A stretch of 64,000 nucleotides of DNA from an uncultured Caldilineales bacterium (GCA_937907455.1 CALESQ010000019.1:14431-78430), one strand, 5' to 3'; shown: positions 8,248 through 17,421, numbered from the stretch's first letter. The notes: generated by a model not told the origin, from the letters alone. Numbers and translations are program-made.

Positions 8248-9222
8248 TTGACTTATTCCCGCCCTACACTACGATGCAGTGTTGGCATTACTGCCTACAA
8301 CGAAGAAGACAACATCGGCCCGCTGCTTGATGCCATGCTTGATCAGCATCTGCACGATGTAGAGATTGCAGAAATTATTGTGGTAGCCAGCGGCTGCACC
8401 GATAACACCGTGCCGATCATCCGCAGCTACATGGCGCGCGAGCCGCGTCTGAAGCTGATCGAGCAGCCGGAACGCCGCGGCAAAACATCGGCTATCAACC
8501 TGTTCTTGCAAGCCGCTGGTGAGTCTATTGTGGTGTTGGAGAGCGGTGATACTCTGCCCCACGAGAACGCCGTAGAGAACCTGGTGCGTGTGTTCCAGGA
8601 TGCTACCATCGGCATGACCGGCGCGCACAAGATACCCGTCAACACCCCCGATCACCTGGTGGGGTTGTTTACGCACCTGCGCTTGCGCATGGAGCATGAG
8701 CTGTGCCTGGATATTCCCCGCCTGGGCGAGATGATCGCCTTTCGTCGCGTGTTGGAGCAAATCCCTTCTGATGTGGCGATGGACGAAGCCTTTGTCGAGG
8801 CTATCGTCATCAAACGTGGCCTGCGTGTGGTCTATTCGCCGGATGCCGTGGTGTACAACACCGGCCCCGATACGGTGAACGATTTCGTGCGCCAGCGCCG
8901 CCGCAACCATGCCGGCCATCTCTATCTCAACCGCAAGTACGGGCATCAGGTCGCCAGCATTCAGAACAGCCGCGTAGCCAAAATTGCCCTGCGCGAGATT
9001 TGGGGGGCGTTGCGCCTGATTTACAGCTTGTTTGCCCTGGCTTTTTTGGAAGGCTGGAGCCGCGTGCTCGGCTGGTATGATTTCGCCGTGAAGCATGATC
9101 GCCATATCGTGTGGGATATGGCGATGACCCAGAAGCAAAACGTGCAGGAACTGCGCAGCGAGGACGAGGGCGACACAACGTTGCGTCCCGTGGCGCTATC
9201 GCGGGGAGCCAACAGTCAGTAA
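8248..9222 (+). CDS. Family 2 glycosyltransferase
   Basis: 324 residues. The GT2 (GT-A fold) N-terminus VGITAYNEEDNIGPLLDAML and the nucleotide-sugar site EQPERRGKTSAINLFL are visible. Instead of a clean DxD there is VVLESGDTLP, an ESGD variant. A C-terminal hydrophobic stretch (LRLIYSLFALAFLEGW, about 255-272) suggests membrane association. It probably transfers a sugar to a lipid or polysaccharide acceptor. The start is a TTG at 8248 with GAGG 8 bases upstream, since the GT motif begins only 9 residues later; this start is less certain. The flippase-like gene follows 23 bases later, suggesting joint action in envelope glycan or lipid export. Confidence 0.85.
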   Translation: MTYSRPTLRCSVGITAYNEEDNIGPLLDAMLDQHLHDVEIAEIIVVASGCTDNTVPIIRSYMAREPRLKLIEQPERRGKTSAINLFLQAAGESIVVLESGDTLPHENAVENLVRVFQDATIGMTGAHKIPVNTPDHLVGLFTHLRLRMEHELCLDIPRLGEMIAFRRVLEQIPSDVAMDEAFVEAIVIKRGLRVVYSPDAVVYNTGPDTVNDFVRQRRRNHAGHLYLNRKYGHQVASIQNSRVAKIALREIWGALRLIYSLFALAFLEGWSRVLGWYDFAVKHDRHIVWDMAMTQKQNVQELRSEDEGDTTLRPVALSRGANSQ

Positions 9223-9245
9223 CCTGTGTCCTGGAAATATTCTCT

Positions 9246-10214
9246 TTGAACCAACGTCGCCTGCTTAACCTGGCAAAAATAGCAATTACAGTTGGGCTGC
9301 TTGCTTATATCTTCACCAAAGTTGATCTGGCACAGGTGAAAGCCTATCTGGTCGCTGCCGATTATCGTCTGGTAGCGCTGGCTCTGGCCTTTTACCTGCT
9401 GGCTATTGTGGTGAACGGCCTAAAGTGGCAAACCCTGCTGCGCGCCCTGCAGGTGCGCGTGCCCTTTAGTTCTATGTTGCAGTTCATGTTTGTTGGCTTT
9501 TTCTTCAACAATGTCCTGCCTGCCAACATTGGCGGTGATGTGATGCGCGGCTATGGCTTGGCACGTACCACCGATCGCACCGCCGAAGCCGCGGTGTCGG
9601 TGGTGGTGGATCGTTTGGTAGGGTTATTGGCTTACATGAGCACCGCAGTGGTCACGGCAATTGTGGTGGTGCGCACCATGCGCCATACCGAGCTGCAATG
9701 GCTGTTTAATGTGGCGGTGCTGGCCGCGGTGCTGATCGCGCTGGCTCTGGCCGTGCTTTTCAGTCGGCGATTGCGCCTGCTGGTGAGCAAGCTGTTCCAG
9801 CGCGGGCCACTACAGCGGCTCCAGCCTCTCTATGCCAGTATTTCAGACGCTTTGGATGCCTATCGCTTCCACTACCGCGCCTTGTTGGTCGCCTTTCTTT
9901 GGGGCCTGGTTGGGTTGATGGCTGCCAACATCGTCAATTGGCTGCTTTTTCAGGCCGCAGGTGGCGGTGTACCCTTTGTGGATGTGATGCTTTTTAACCC
10001 GCTGATCGCTCTGGCCTTGCTGGTGCCTGTCAGCGTGGGTGGACATGGCGTGATCCAAAATGTCTACCCTGAGCTGTACGGCTTGCTGGGCGTGCCCGAA
10101 GCGCAGGCCACGGCCGTGAGCGTGCTGATGTCGTTGATCATCATTGTGGGCAGTTTGCCCGGTGGCTGGCTGTGGCTGCGTGGTCAGCGCGCCACCGCCA
10201 ACCGCAAGGAGTAG
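9246..10214 (+). CDS. UPF0104 / lysylphosphatidylglycerol-synthase-TM family protein (flippase-like)
   Basis: 322 residues with seven to eight predicted transmembrane helices (for example about 9-28, 40-62, 117-145, 153-180, 215-240, 245-270, 285-310). Family motifs include FMFVGFFFNNVLPANIGGD and PVSVGGHGVIQN. The family covers the membrane half of MprF and stand-alone proteins such as AglD, linked to lipid or glycolipid flipping. No lysyl-transfer domain is present. The TTG start at 9246 is the first plausible one after the upstream glycosyltransferase stop; the ribosome site is weak. The next gene starts one base after this stop. Confidence 0.88.
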   Translation: MNQRRLLNLAKIAITVGLLAYIFTKVDLAQVKAYLVAADYRLVALALAFYLLAIVVNGLKWQTLLRALQVRVPFSSMLQFMFVGFFFNNVLPANIGGDVMRGYGLARTTDRTAEAAVSVVVDRLVGLLAYMSTAVVTAIVVVRTMRHTELQWLFNVAVLAAVLIALALAVLFSRRLRLLVSKLFQRGPLQRLQPLYASISDALDAYRFHYRALLVAFLWGLVGLMAANIVNWLLFQAAGGGVPFVDVMLFNPLIALALLVPVSVGGHGVIQNVYPELYGLLGVPEAQATAVSVLMSLIIIVGSLPGGWLWLRGQRATANRKE

Positions 10215-10215
10215 C

Positions 10216-10824
10216 ATGATTACTGTTTCTCAGGCTCAGGCTTTGTACGATGGCGCTGATGTAGCCCATGCCTTTGACCACGTGCTGCGCGTGCTGGCCC
10301 TGGCCGAGCATATTGCCTGCGCCGAGGGGGCCGACCTGCGCATTGTGCGCACCGCCACGCTGCTGCACGATATGGCGCGCAGCGAGCCGGATCATCACCT
10401 GCGCGGGGCTGAGCGCGCCCGCTTGCTGCTGGCTGCTCATCCCGCGGCTCAGGTGGATGCAGTGGCGCACGCCATCGAGGCCCATCGCTTCCGCAAGCCC
10501 CCGGCCCCGGCCACGCTGGAGGCGGCTTGCCTCTTCGATGCCGATAAACTGGATGCCATCGGCGCGGTGGGTGTGGCCCGTGCCATTGCCTACGGCGCTA
10601 CCCACGGCCAACGCCTGTGGTCACAGCCATTGGCTGAAATTCGTCCCGACCAGCCGCCCCCTGGCAACGACCGCTACACGCCCAGCCACGAATTTGTGTA
10701 CAAGCTGGCTTCACTGGAGCAACGTCTGCTCACGCCTACGGCGCGCAGCATTGCCCGCCAGCGCCACGAGGTGATGGTGGCCTTTTTTCAGCAGCTTGAC
10801 GCCGAGGCTTTGGGTCAGCGGTGA
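10216..10824 (+). CDS. HD-domain phosphohydrolase
   Basis: 202 residues. The HD signature is present: a His in AFDHVLRVLALAEH, the HD pair in ATLLHDMARSE, and a late Asp in CLFDADKLDAIGAVG. Small HD proteins of this kind are metal-dependent phosphohydrolases acting on nucleotides or related phosphates; the substrate cannot be told. AAGGAG overlaps the end of the previous gene and the start lies just after its stop. The stop overlaps the next start by 4 bases (GTGA), so translation is probably coupled to the DCC protein. Confidence 0.9.
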   Translation: MITVSQAQALYDGADVAHAFDHVLRVLALAEHIACAEGADLRIVRTATLLHDMARSEPDHHLRGAERARLLLAAHPAAQVDAVAHAIEAHRFRKPPAPATLEAACLFDADKLDAIGAVGVARAIAYGATHGQRLWSQPLAEIRPDQPPPGNDRYTPSHEFVYKLASLEQRLLTPTARSIARQRHEVMVAFFQQLDAEALGQR

Positions 10825-11222
10825 GCGTTGCCGCCATTCCCGCGATAGTGCTGTTTGATGGCGTGTGCGCGCTTTGCGCGTGGAGTGTGCGTTTTGTGAC
10901 ACCGCGTGACTGGCGCGGCTATTTTCGTTTTGTGGCACTGCAATCCTCGCTGGGGCAGCAGCTTGTGCAGGCGTATGGACTGACTGCGCTTCACGCCGAC
11001 AGCGTGGTGTTGATCGAACACGGCCGCGCCTGGTTACGCAGTGACGCCGTTTTGCGCATCGCCCGGCGGCTGCGTGGCTTTTGGCCGCTCACGGGGCTGC
11101 TGCTGGCTGTGCCGCGGCGGCCGCGCGATGCCGTGTACCACTTTATTGCCGCGCGGCGCTATGGCTGGTTTGGCCGCGTTGAGACCTGCCCGTGGCCTGG
11201 GCCAATCCACAGTCGCCGGTGA
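10821..11222 (+). CDS. DCC family thiol-disulfide oxidoreductase-like protein (DUF393)
   Basis: 133 residues. The defining motif LFDGVCALCAWSVRFV lies at about residues 11-26 and supplies the two family cysteines. FVALQSSLGQQL follows, and a C-terminal RYGWFGRVETCPWP motif closes the domain. DCC proteins have a thioredoxin-like fold; the physiological partner is unknown. The GTG start overlaps the HD gene by 4 bases, placing it in the same transcript. Confidence 0.9.
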   Translation: MSVAAIPAIVLFDGVCALCAWSVRFVTPRDWRGYFRFVALQSSLGQQLVQAYGLTALHADSVVLIEHGRAWLRSDAVLRIARRLRGFWPLTGLLLAVPRRPRDAVYHFIAARRYGWFGRVETCPWPGPIHSRR

Positions 11223-11274
11223 TGCAGCGGCATGGCCTGGTAAGGCGCGGCCCGCTTTTGTGTGAAATTAAGCT

Positions 11275-12084
11275 ATGAATTCAGATTTTCGTGACCGTAT
11301 CAGCATTGCCGTATGGGCGGTGATGATTGTGCTGGCCGCTGGCGCACTGATCAGCCTGCCGGGACGCGGTGCGCCTATTACCTTTGGCTCGTTCAACTTC
11401 GAGTTGCCCTTTGCCGCGGCCAGCCTGCTGCCAGTGCTGCTGGCGCTGGTGGCGGCTGCAGGCACGCAAGCAGTAGTGAGCGCGCACCCGTTGGTGCGTC
11501 AGGGGCGTTTTCGTCTGATGCTGCGCTTTGCCGCATTGCCGGTAGCCATCAGCCTGATCACGGCCATTCTGCTGCCGCGTGCTCCTTCGGTGTTGTATTG
11601 GGGGGTGCTGCTGTTGGGCATGGCCGGGTTGCTGGCGATTGTGCTTTTTGCTTTGTACGTCAGCCTGGATTGGGGCGGCCCCGGTTATCGCCGCGCCCGC
11701 ACTGTGCTCAACCTGGCAGCTTATGGTGCGGCCGTGGCGATATTTTTGCTGATCCCTGCGACCTGGCCGGCCTACAGCCGTGCCCTGATCCTGGGTGGCA
11801 CTGCCTGGTTGCTGGCGCTGGAACTGCTGCGCGGCACACGCGCCGGGGCGGGGCAACTGGCTTTGTATTCGCTGATTGTGGGTGCAGTGATAGCGCAGGT
11901 GGCCTGGGGCCTGCTGCTCATCGGCCTGCATTCCATCAATACCAGCGTGCTGCTGCTGCTGATCTTCTATCTGATGGTGGGGATGATCCGCCAGACTTTG
12001 CTGGGACGCATCACCCGCCGCGTGATTGTGGAATATCTGGCGGTGGGCGGGCTGGGCTTGCTGATTGTGCTGTTGCTGCGCTAG
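11275..12084 (+). CDS. Hypothetical polytopic membrane protein
   Basis: 269 residues with about seven hydrophobic helices (roughly 10-28, 40-65, 80-98, 104-128, 142-160, 165-185, 195-262). No charged catalytic motif was recognised. It is tightly followed by the M61 peptidase gene (12 bases). No family name can be given. A/T-rich bases precede the ATG and the ribosome site is weak. Confidence 0.75.
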   Translation: MNSDFRDRISIAVWAVMIVLAAGALISLPGRGAPITFGSFNFELPFAAASLLPVLLALVAAAGTQAVVSAHPLVRQGRFRLMLRFAALPVAISLITAILLPRAPSVLYWGVLLLGMAGLLAIVLFALYVSLDWGGPGYRRARTVLNLAAYGAAVAIFLLIPATWPAYSRALILGGTAWLLALELLRGTRAGAGQLALYSLIVGAVIAQVAWGLLLIGLHSINTSVLLLLIFYLMVGMIRQTLLGRITRRVIVEYLAVGGLGLLIVLLLR

Positions 12085-12096
12085 AACAGGGCTGAC

Positions 12097-13872
12097 ATGT
12101 CTCGCATTCACTATGCTGTGGCTATGCCGCAGCCGCAAACGCATCTCTTTCATGTCGAGCTGCTTATCACGGGGTTTGCCCAAAGCAGCTATGAACTGGT
12201 GTTACCTTCATGGACACCCGGTTCCTACATGATCCGTGAATTTGCCCGCCATGTGCAGGAGTTTGAGGCGCTGACAGCGCAGGGCGAACCGCTGGCATGG
12301 CACAAGCAGGACAAGAACACCTGGCAGGTCACAGCTTCTGCCACGGGAGCCGATGTGCTGATCCGCTACAAGGTGTACGCCAACGACCTTACTGTGCGCA
12401 CCAGCCATCTCGACACCAGCCACGGCTATTTCAACGGGGCTAATCTGTTTCTGTATGTGGAGGGTCAGCGCCATCACCCGCTGACCCTGGCCGTGCATCC
12501 TTTTGGCGATTGGCAGGTGGCTACCGGTTTACCGGTTGATCCTGCGGCTGGGGCCGAGGTTTCAACGGCTGTTCATTTCCTGGCTGATGACTACGATCAT
12601 TTGGTGGACTGTCCGATGGAGTGCGGGCGGCATCGCCTGCTGAGTTTTGTGGTGGACGGCGTGCCCCACAATATCGCGTTGTGGGGTCACGGCAATGAAG
12701 ACGCCGAGCGTTTGCGCCGCGACACGCAGGCCGCAGTGCAGGCCACACGCGACCTGTTCGGCAGTCTGCCCTACAATTACTACCTGTTTATTCTGCATCT
12801 CACCGAGCGCAGTCGCGGTGGGCTGGAGCATCGCAACTCCAGCAGTAATGCGGTCAGCCGCTGGAGCTTTGCCAAAGCCGACGACTACGAGGATGTGCTG
12901 GCGCTGTTGACGCATGAGTTCTTCCATGTCTGGAATGTCAAGCGCATTCAGCCTGCTGGCTTCCGCACACCAGACTATCGGTTGGAAAGCTACACGCGCC
13001 TGCTGTGGGTGATGGAGGGCTTTACTACGTATTACACCCCGCTGCTGCAATGCCGCGCCGGGCTGATCACCCCAACGCGCACGTTGACAGCCTACGCCCG
13101 GCAAATTTTGCGCTTGCTGCAAACCCCGGGACGACATTTACAAAGCGCCGAAGCTGCCAGCTTCGATGCCTGGATCAAGTTTTATCGCCCCGACGAAAAC
13201 ACCGTCAACACTTCGGTGTCGTATTATCTCAAGGGCAGCCTGATCGCCTTGCTGCTGGACCTGGAGATTCGCAACCGTACCGCCAATCGGCGCTGTCTGG
13301 ATGATGTGTTGCTGGCTATGTATCACACCTATACGTTGCGCGGCGAGGGCATTCCGGAAGACGGTTTCCAAACTATTTGCGAAACGGTGGTCGCCGGCAG
13401 TTTGCAGACATTCTTTGATGCCTATGTACGCGGTGTAGCTGAACTGCCTTTTGCCGAGATGCTCGGCCGCGCCGGTTTGCAGTTGCGCTTTGGTTGGAAA
13501 GGTGAGCCAGACGCAGCAGTGCAGGCCGGGTTGGGGGTTCGTTTGCGGCAAGAGGAAGGTCGCACTCTGGTAGATACGGTGTTTGTGGATGCACCCGCCT
13601 ACGCTGCGGACATCTCCGCCGGGGATGAGCTGGTGGCGCTGGATGGTTACCGCATCAGCAAGGCTGTTATTGGTGAGCGGTTGGCCGGGCGCCGCCCCGG
13701 TGATAGGGTGATGCTCACCCTGTTTCGTCGCGATGAGCTGCGCCAGGTGGAAATTGTGCTGGCGCAACGCCCCTACAACAAGCTGGACATTGTGCCGCTG
13801 CCCCAGGCCACCGCCGAACAGCGCGCACTTTATGAAAGCTGGCTGCGCGCGCCGTGGCCGGCAGTGTCTTGA
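12097..13872 (+). CDS. M61 family glycyl aminopeptidase with PDZ domain
   Basis: 591 residues, the normal size of M61 proteins. The N-terminal beta domain (about 1-170, PSWTPGSYMIREFARHVQ) is followed by the gluzincin domain with HEFFHVWNVKRI at about 273-284. This is the HExxH zinc motif, and the third ligand Glu is expected in WVMEGFTTYY. A PDZ-like domain near 490-560 (TVFVDAPAYAADISAGDELV) ends the protein. The enzyme removes N-terminal Gly or Ala from peptides; no signal peptide is visible, so a cytoplasmic site is likely. The GH13 gene starts 18 bases downstream. Confidence 0.94.
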   Translation: MSRIHYAVAMPQPQTHLFHVELLITGFAQSSYELVLPSWTPGSYMIREFARHVQEFEALTAQGEPLAWHKQDKNTWQVTASATGADVLIRYKVYANDLTVRTSHLDTSHGYFNGANLFLYVEGQRHHPLTLAVHPFGDWQVATGLPVDPAAGAEVSTAVHFLADDYDHLVDCPMECGRHRLLSFVVDGVPHNIALWGHGNEDAERLRRDTQAAVQATRDLFGSLPYNYYLFILHLTERSRGGLEHRNSSSNAVSRWSFAKADDYEDVLALLTHEFFHVWNVKRIQPAGFRTPDYRLESYTRLLWVMEGFTTYYTPLLQCRAGLITPTRTLTAYARQILRLLQTPGRHLQSAEAASFDAWIKFYRPDENTVNTSVSYYLKGSLIALLLDLEIRNRTANRRCLDDVLLAMYHTYTLRGEGIPEDGFQTICETVVAGSLQTFFDAYVRGVAELPFAEMLGRAGLQLRFGWKGEPDAAVQAGLGVRLRQEEGRTLVDTVFVDAPAYAADISAGDELVALDGYRISKAVIGERLAGRRPGDRVMLTLFRRDELRQVEIVLAQRPYNKLDIVPLPQATAEQRALYESWLRAPWPAVS

Positions 13873-13890
13873 ATCTACAGGATTTTTACC

Positions 13891-15204
13891 ATGTCTGACC
13901 TTTCCCTTTATCAACCTCGCCCCGCGGTGCGCGTGCAGCATCCTGAATGGAGCAAGCACGCCGTCATCTATCAGATCAACACCCGTCAGTTCACGCCGCA
14001 AGGCACGCTGGCCGCGGCACAAGCGCAACTGCCGCGCCTGCGGCAGTTAGGTGTAGACATTCTGTGGCTGATGCCCATTCACCCTATCGGTGAGAAAAAC
14101 CGCAAAGGCAGCCTGGGCAGCCCCTATTCGGTGCGCGACTATTACCAGGTCAATCCCGAATTCGGTACACTGGAAGACCTGAAGCGCTTTGTGCAAGCCG
14201 CCCACGATGCGGGCATGTACGTGATTCTGGACTGGGTGGCAAACCATACCGCCTGGGACAACCCCTTGGTGACTGAACATCCCGACTGGTACGCGCGCGA
14301 TTGGAAGGGCGATTTTCGTCCTACACCCTGGTGGGACTGGCCCGACATCATTGACCTTGATTACAGCTTGTCAGAGGTGCGCCGCTACATGACCGAGGCG
14401 CTGTGCTACTGGGTGCGCGAAGCTGATGTAGATGGTTTTCGCTGCGATGTGGCTGGCTTTGTGCCTACCGACTTTTGGAACACCGCCCGGCGCGCCCTGG
14501 ACGCTATCAAACCCGTGTTCATGTTGGCTGAATGGGAGTCGCGCGATCTGCACGAAGAGGCCTTTGATATGACCTATGGGTGGAGTTGGAACGACACCAT
14601 GCACCAGATCGCGCAGGGCAAGGCCAACGTCAACAGCCTGTACGTGTACTACTCGTGGAACGAAAAAGCCTACCCCCACGACATTATGCGCATGTTGTTT
14701 GTCTCGAACCACGACCACAACGCCTGGGAGGGCACCGAGTTCGAGCGCTTTGGCCCCGCTCTGGAGGCCACAATCGCGTTGTCGGTAATCAGCGAAGGCA
14801 TGCCGCTGATCTACAACGGTCAGGAAGCAGGCAACGAACGTCGGCTGGCCTTCTTCGAAAAGGACCCTATTGTCTGGCGCGGGCATCCGATGGGCGAGCT
14901 GTATCGTCGGTTGATTGCCTGCAAAAAGGCCAACCCCGCATTGTGGAATGCCTGCTGGGGCGCGCGTATGGTGCATGTGCCCAACCACGCGCCGCAGCAG
15001 GTGTTTAGTTTTGTGCGCGCTCAGGGTGCCAACAAGGTGTTCGCGGTGTTCAATCTGAGTGCTGTCGAACAGACGGTGCAGTTTGAACAGGGACCGCACC
15101 ACGGCGCTTATACCGATGCCTTCGGCGGCGAGACCTACCGTTTTGATGCAGATACGCTGCTGACATTGCCTGCGTGGGGTTGGCGCGTGTTTGTGGCTGC
15201 CTGA
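13891..15204 (+). CDS. GH13 alpha-amylase family glycoside hydrolase
   Basis: 437 residues. The (beta/alpha)8 GH13 motifs are in order: GMYVILDWVANHTAWD (motif I), VDGFRCDVAGFVP with the nucleophile Asp near 186 (II), FMLAEWES with the acid/base Glu near 214 (III) and VSNHDHNAWE with the stabilising Asp near 275 (IV). A C-terminal beta domain starts near 360. No signal peptide is present, so it is probably an intracellular alpha-glucosidase or oligosaccharide hydrolase. AGGATTTTT precedes the start. The stop codon lies in one arm of a 10-bp hairpin whose other arm holds the stop of the convergent channel gene. Confidence 0.94.
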   Translation: MSDLSLYQPRPAVRVQHPEWSKHAVIYQINTRQFTPQGTLAAAQAQLPRLRQLGVDILWLMPIHPIGEKNRKGSLGSPYSVRDYYQVNPEFGTLEDLKRFVQAAHDAGMYVILDWVANHTAWDNPLVTEHPDWYARDWKGDFRPTPWWDWPDIIDLDYSLSEVRRYMTEALCYWVREADVDGFRCDVAGFVPTDFWNTARRALDAIKPVFMLAEWESRDLHEEAFDMTYGWSWNDTMHQIAQGKANVNSLYVYYSWNEKAYPHDIMRMLFVSNHDHNAWEGTEFERFGPALEATIALSVISEGMPLIYNGQEAGNERRLAFFEKDPIVWRGHPMGELYRRLIACKKANPALWNACWGARMVHVPNHAPQQVFSFVRAQGANKVFAVFNLSAVEQTVQFEQGPHHGAYTDAFGGETYRFDADTLLTLPAWGWRVFVAA

Positions 15205-15220
15205 GCGCTTGCGCTCAGGC
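15199..15220. terminator. Hairpin holding both convergent stop codons
   Basis: GCCTGAGCGC, TT, GCGCTCAGGC forms a perfect 10-bp stem. The TGA of the amylase (15202-15204) is in the left arm; the TGA of the minus-strand TMEM175-like gene (15215-15217) is in the right arm. There is no T-run on either side, so efficient Rho-independent stopping is uncertain. Confidence 0.6.
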
Positions 15221-15793
15221 GCGGCGCAATTCGTTCTCGATGCGACGGTCAGGGATCAGCCACATCACGGCTACGAGTATCAGCAGCGCGCCGGCCAGCA
15301 GCGGGGCTATGAGGGCTGTCGCCATAGCCAGCAGGTACAGCACCAGCGATATCTTGCCTTTGTTGTCTTTGCCCACGGCGCGTGCCAGGGTTGAGTCGCT
15401 GCCGTGCAGGCTGATCAGCGCGCGCACCAGTACATAGTAGGAAAGCCCGGCCATCAGCAGCACCGTGGCGTAGGGCAGCATCGGCCACGCGGCGAAGTGC
15501 GTTCTACCCATCCAGGCTGTGGCGAAGGGAATAAGGGACAGGAAAAAGAGCAACAGCATGTTGGCCCACAGCACGCGGCCATTGGTTTCCTTGGCCGCTT
15601 GCAGCAGGTGATGATGGTTGTTCCAGTAGATGCCGACATAGGCAAAGCTAAGGACATAGCCAAGAAAAACCGGCATGATCGGCAGCAGGGCCTGCGGCGT
15701 TGTCTCGTGCGGCGCTTCCAGTTCCAGCACCATGATGGTAATGATGATGGCTAGCACGCCATCGCTGAAGGCTTCCATTCGACCTTTGTGCAT
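15215..15793 (-). CDS. TMEM175-like (DUF1211) potassium channel family protein
   Basis: 192 residues with about six hydrophobic helices. The N-terminal motif MEAFSDGVLAIIITIMVLEL carries the FSD signature of the TMEM175 family, whose bacterial members form K+-selective channels as tetramers. The start at 15793 is set by AAGGAG 6 bases upstream; it also puts the FSD motif near the N-terminus as usual. Upstream lies a run of four stem-loops (15822-15921) that could belong to its leader. Confidence 0.9.
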   Translation of the reverse strand: MHKGRMEAFSDGVLAIIITIMVLELEAPHETTPQALLPIMPVFLGYVLSFAYVGIYWNNHHHLLQAAKETNGRVLWANMLLLFFLSLIPFATAWMGRTHFAAWPMLPYATVLLMAGLSYYVLVRALISLHGSDSTLARAVGKDNKGKISLVLYLLAMATALIAPLLAGALLILVAVMWLIPDRRIENELRRA

Positions 15794-15821
15794 AGGGGCT
15801 CCTTGCGGGAAAGATTGGCAT

Positions 15822-15921
15822 GCAGCGCAAAGCTTGCTTTGCGCTGCCAATTCGCTGGGTCAGTTTCCCAGCGGCTGAGGCTGCTTCGTGCTGTCAGCCC
15901 CGTGAATTCTCATTCACGGGG
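15822..15921. other. Cluster of four tandem stem-loops in divergent intergenic region
   Basis: Four hairpins follow one another. 15822-15847 pairs GCAGCGCAAAGC with GCTTTGCGCTGC. 15853-15873 pairs CGCTGGG with CCCAGCG. 15873-15899 pairs GGCTGA with TCAGCC. 15898-15921 pairs CCCCGTGAA with TTCACGGGG. The last two compete for two bases. The region lies between the minus-strand channel gene and the plus-strand acyl-CoA dehydrogenase gene, so it could be a structured leader of either or a separate RNA. No known riboswitch consensus was recognised and no T-run follows. Confidence 0.55.
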
Positions 15922-16014
15922 GCGGGTCATCTGTTGGCTCAGGCGGGCATTCGGACGTCAGTATATGCACCTTTCTTTTCCTGACAAAACCTGGCCATAA
16001 CCCACGCGGCGTGT

Positions 16015-16044
16015 TTGGTGCAAATCGCCTTGCCGCAGTATACT
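16015..16044 (+). promoter_or_regulatory. Candidate promoter for acyl-CoA dehydrogenase
   Basis: TTGGTG (16015-16020), an 18-base spacer and TATACT (16039-16044) lie about 130 bases before the start of the dehydrogenase gene. Confidence 0.4.
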
Positions 16045-16172
16045 GTACTCATCAGCCGGTTTCGATGCGGATTCGGGCTTCTGCCGGATATGCTGCCGAA
16101 GCCGGCAAAAGCCCCAAAACCGGCTCAAGTCTCGAAGAGGCTGAAGCCCCCAACTCCGCGGAGGATAGCCCT

Positions 16173-17333
16173 ATGTTCGACTTCATCACCGATGAGCATC
16201 GCATGATCCGCGATGCCGCGCGCGACTTCGCTCAAAAAGAAATTGCTCCCATTGCCGCACACTTCGACGAAACCGGCGATTTTCCGCTGGATACGGTGCG
16301 CAAAATGGGCGCGTTGGGTTTCATGGGTATTGAAGTGCCAGAAGCTTACGGGGGCGCAGGCATGGATACCCTGGCCTACGTCTTGGCTCTGGAGGAAATC
16401 TGTCGGGTGGATGCCAGCCACGGCGTGATTATGTCGGTCAACAACTCGCTGTTCGCCCACGGTCTGGTGAAGTATGGCACAGAAGCGCAAAAGCAAAAAT
16501 ATCTCAAACCGGTAGCCAGTGGTCAGAAAATTGGCGCCTACAGCCTCACCGAACCGATGAGCGGCTCGGATGCGGGCAACATGCGCACACGCGCCACCCT
16601 CACCGCCGATGGCAGCGCCTATTTGCTCAATGGCCGCAAGTCGTGGGTTACCTCCGCGCCCTACGCCGATATCATCGTGGTCTTTATGATGACCCAGCCG
16701 GAGAAAAAGCACAAAGGGGCCACTGCCTTCATCATCGAAACCGATAAACCAGGCTTTTCGCGCGGTAAAAAAGAGCCGAAGCTGGGTATTCGCGCCAGTG
16801 CTACCAGCGAAATCATCTTTGAAAACTACGAATGCCCTGTTGAAAATCGCCTCGGCGCAGAGGGCGAGGGCTTCAAGATCGCCATGACCGTGCTGGATGC
16901 CGGACGCATCGGCATTGCCTCGCAGGCGCTAGGTATTGCCGAAGCCTGTCTGGAAGCCAGCATCAGCTACGCGCGCGAGCGGGTGGCTTTCGGCCAGCCC
17001 ATTGGTCAGTTTCAGATGATCCAGCAAAAGTTGGCTGATATGAAGTGCCGCGTGGATGCCAGTCGCCTGCTGATCTATCAGGCGGCATTGGCCAAGATTG
17101 CCGCCACGCACAGCGGCCAACGCTACACGCTGGAAGCCAGCATGGCCAAGCTGTTTGCCAGCGACACTGCCAACTACTGCGCCACCGAGGCCGTGCAGAT
17201 CCACGGCGGTATGGGCTACAGCCAGGAATTGCCGCTGGAGCGCTACTTCCGCGACGCCAAGATCACCCAGATCTACGAGGGCACCAACGAAATCCAGCGT
17301 ATGGTGATCGCGCGGCAATTGACTGGTCTGTAG
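16173..17333 (+). CDS. Acyl-CoA dehydrogenase
   Basis: 386 residues, the usual size of soluble short/medium-chain acyl-CoA dehydrogenases. The FAD-binding signatures AYSLTEPMSGSDAGNMRT and WVTSAPYADIIVVF are present. The C-terminal catalytic motif QIYEGTNEIQRMVIARQL places the base Glu near residue 369, as in butyryl-CoA dehydrogenase. It oxidises acyl-CoA to trans-2-enoyl-CoA and passes electrons to an electron-transfer flavoprotein; no ETF genes are in view. The start at 16173 has GGAGG 9 bases upstream; the open frame continues upstream but without motifs. Confidence 0.95.
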   Translation: MFDFITDEHRMIRDAARDFAQKEIAPIAAHFDETGDFPLDTVRKMGALGFMGIEVPEAYGGAGMDTLAYVLALEEICRVDASHGVIMSVNNSLFAHGLVKYGTEAQKQKYLKPVASGQKIGAYSLTEPMSGSDAGNMRTRATLTADGSAYLLNGRKSWVTSAPYADIIVVFMMTQPEKKHKGATAFIIETDKPGFSRGKKEPKLGIRASATSEIIFENYECPVENRLGAEGEGFKIAMTVLDAGRIGIASQALGIAEACLEASISYARERVAFGQPIGQFQMIQQKLADMKCRVDASRLLIYQAALAKIAATHSGQRYTLEASMAKLFASDTANYCATEAVQIHGGMGYSQELPLERYFRDAKITQIYEGTNEIQRMVIARQLTGL

Positions 17334-17421
17334 AATAGCAAGCGGTATCTTCGTTGCTGCATCAGCCAGAGCCTGTTACACGCGGTATTGTGCACTATTC
17401 GTGACCATCCAGGTAAAACAT

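Noticed and set aside
15822..15921. Known riboswitch (ydaO, TPP, SAH, yybP) or ANTAR target in the hairpin cluster
   Set aside because: None of the conserved core sequences I know is present, and no pair of hexaloops shows A at position 1 and G at position 4.
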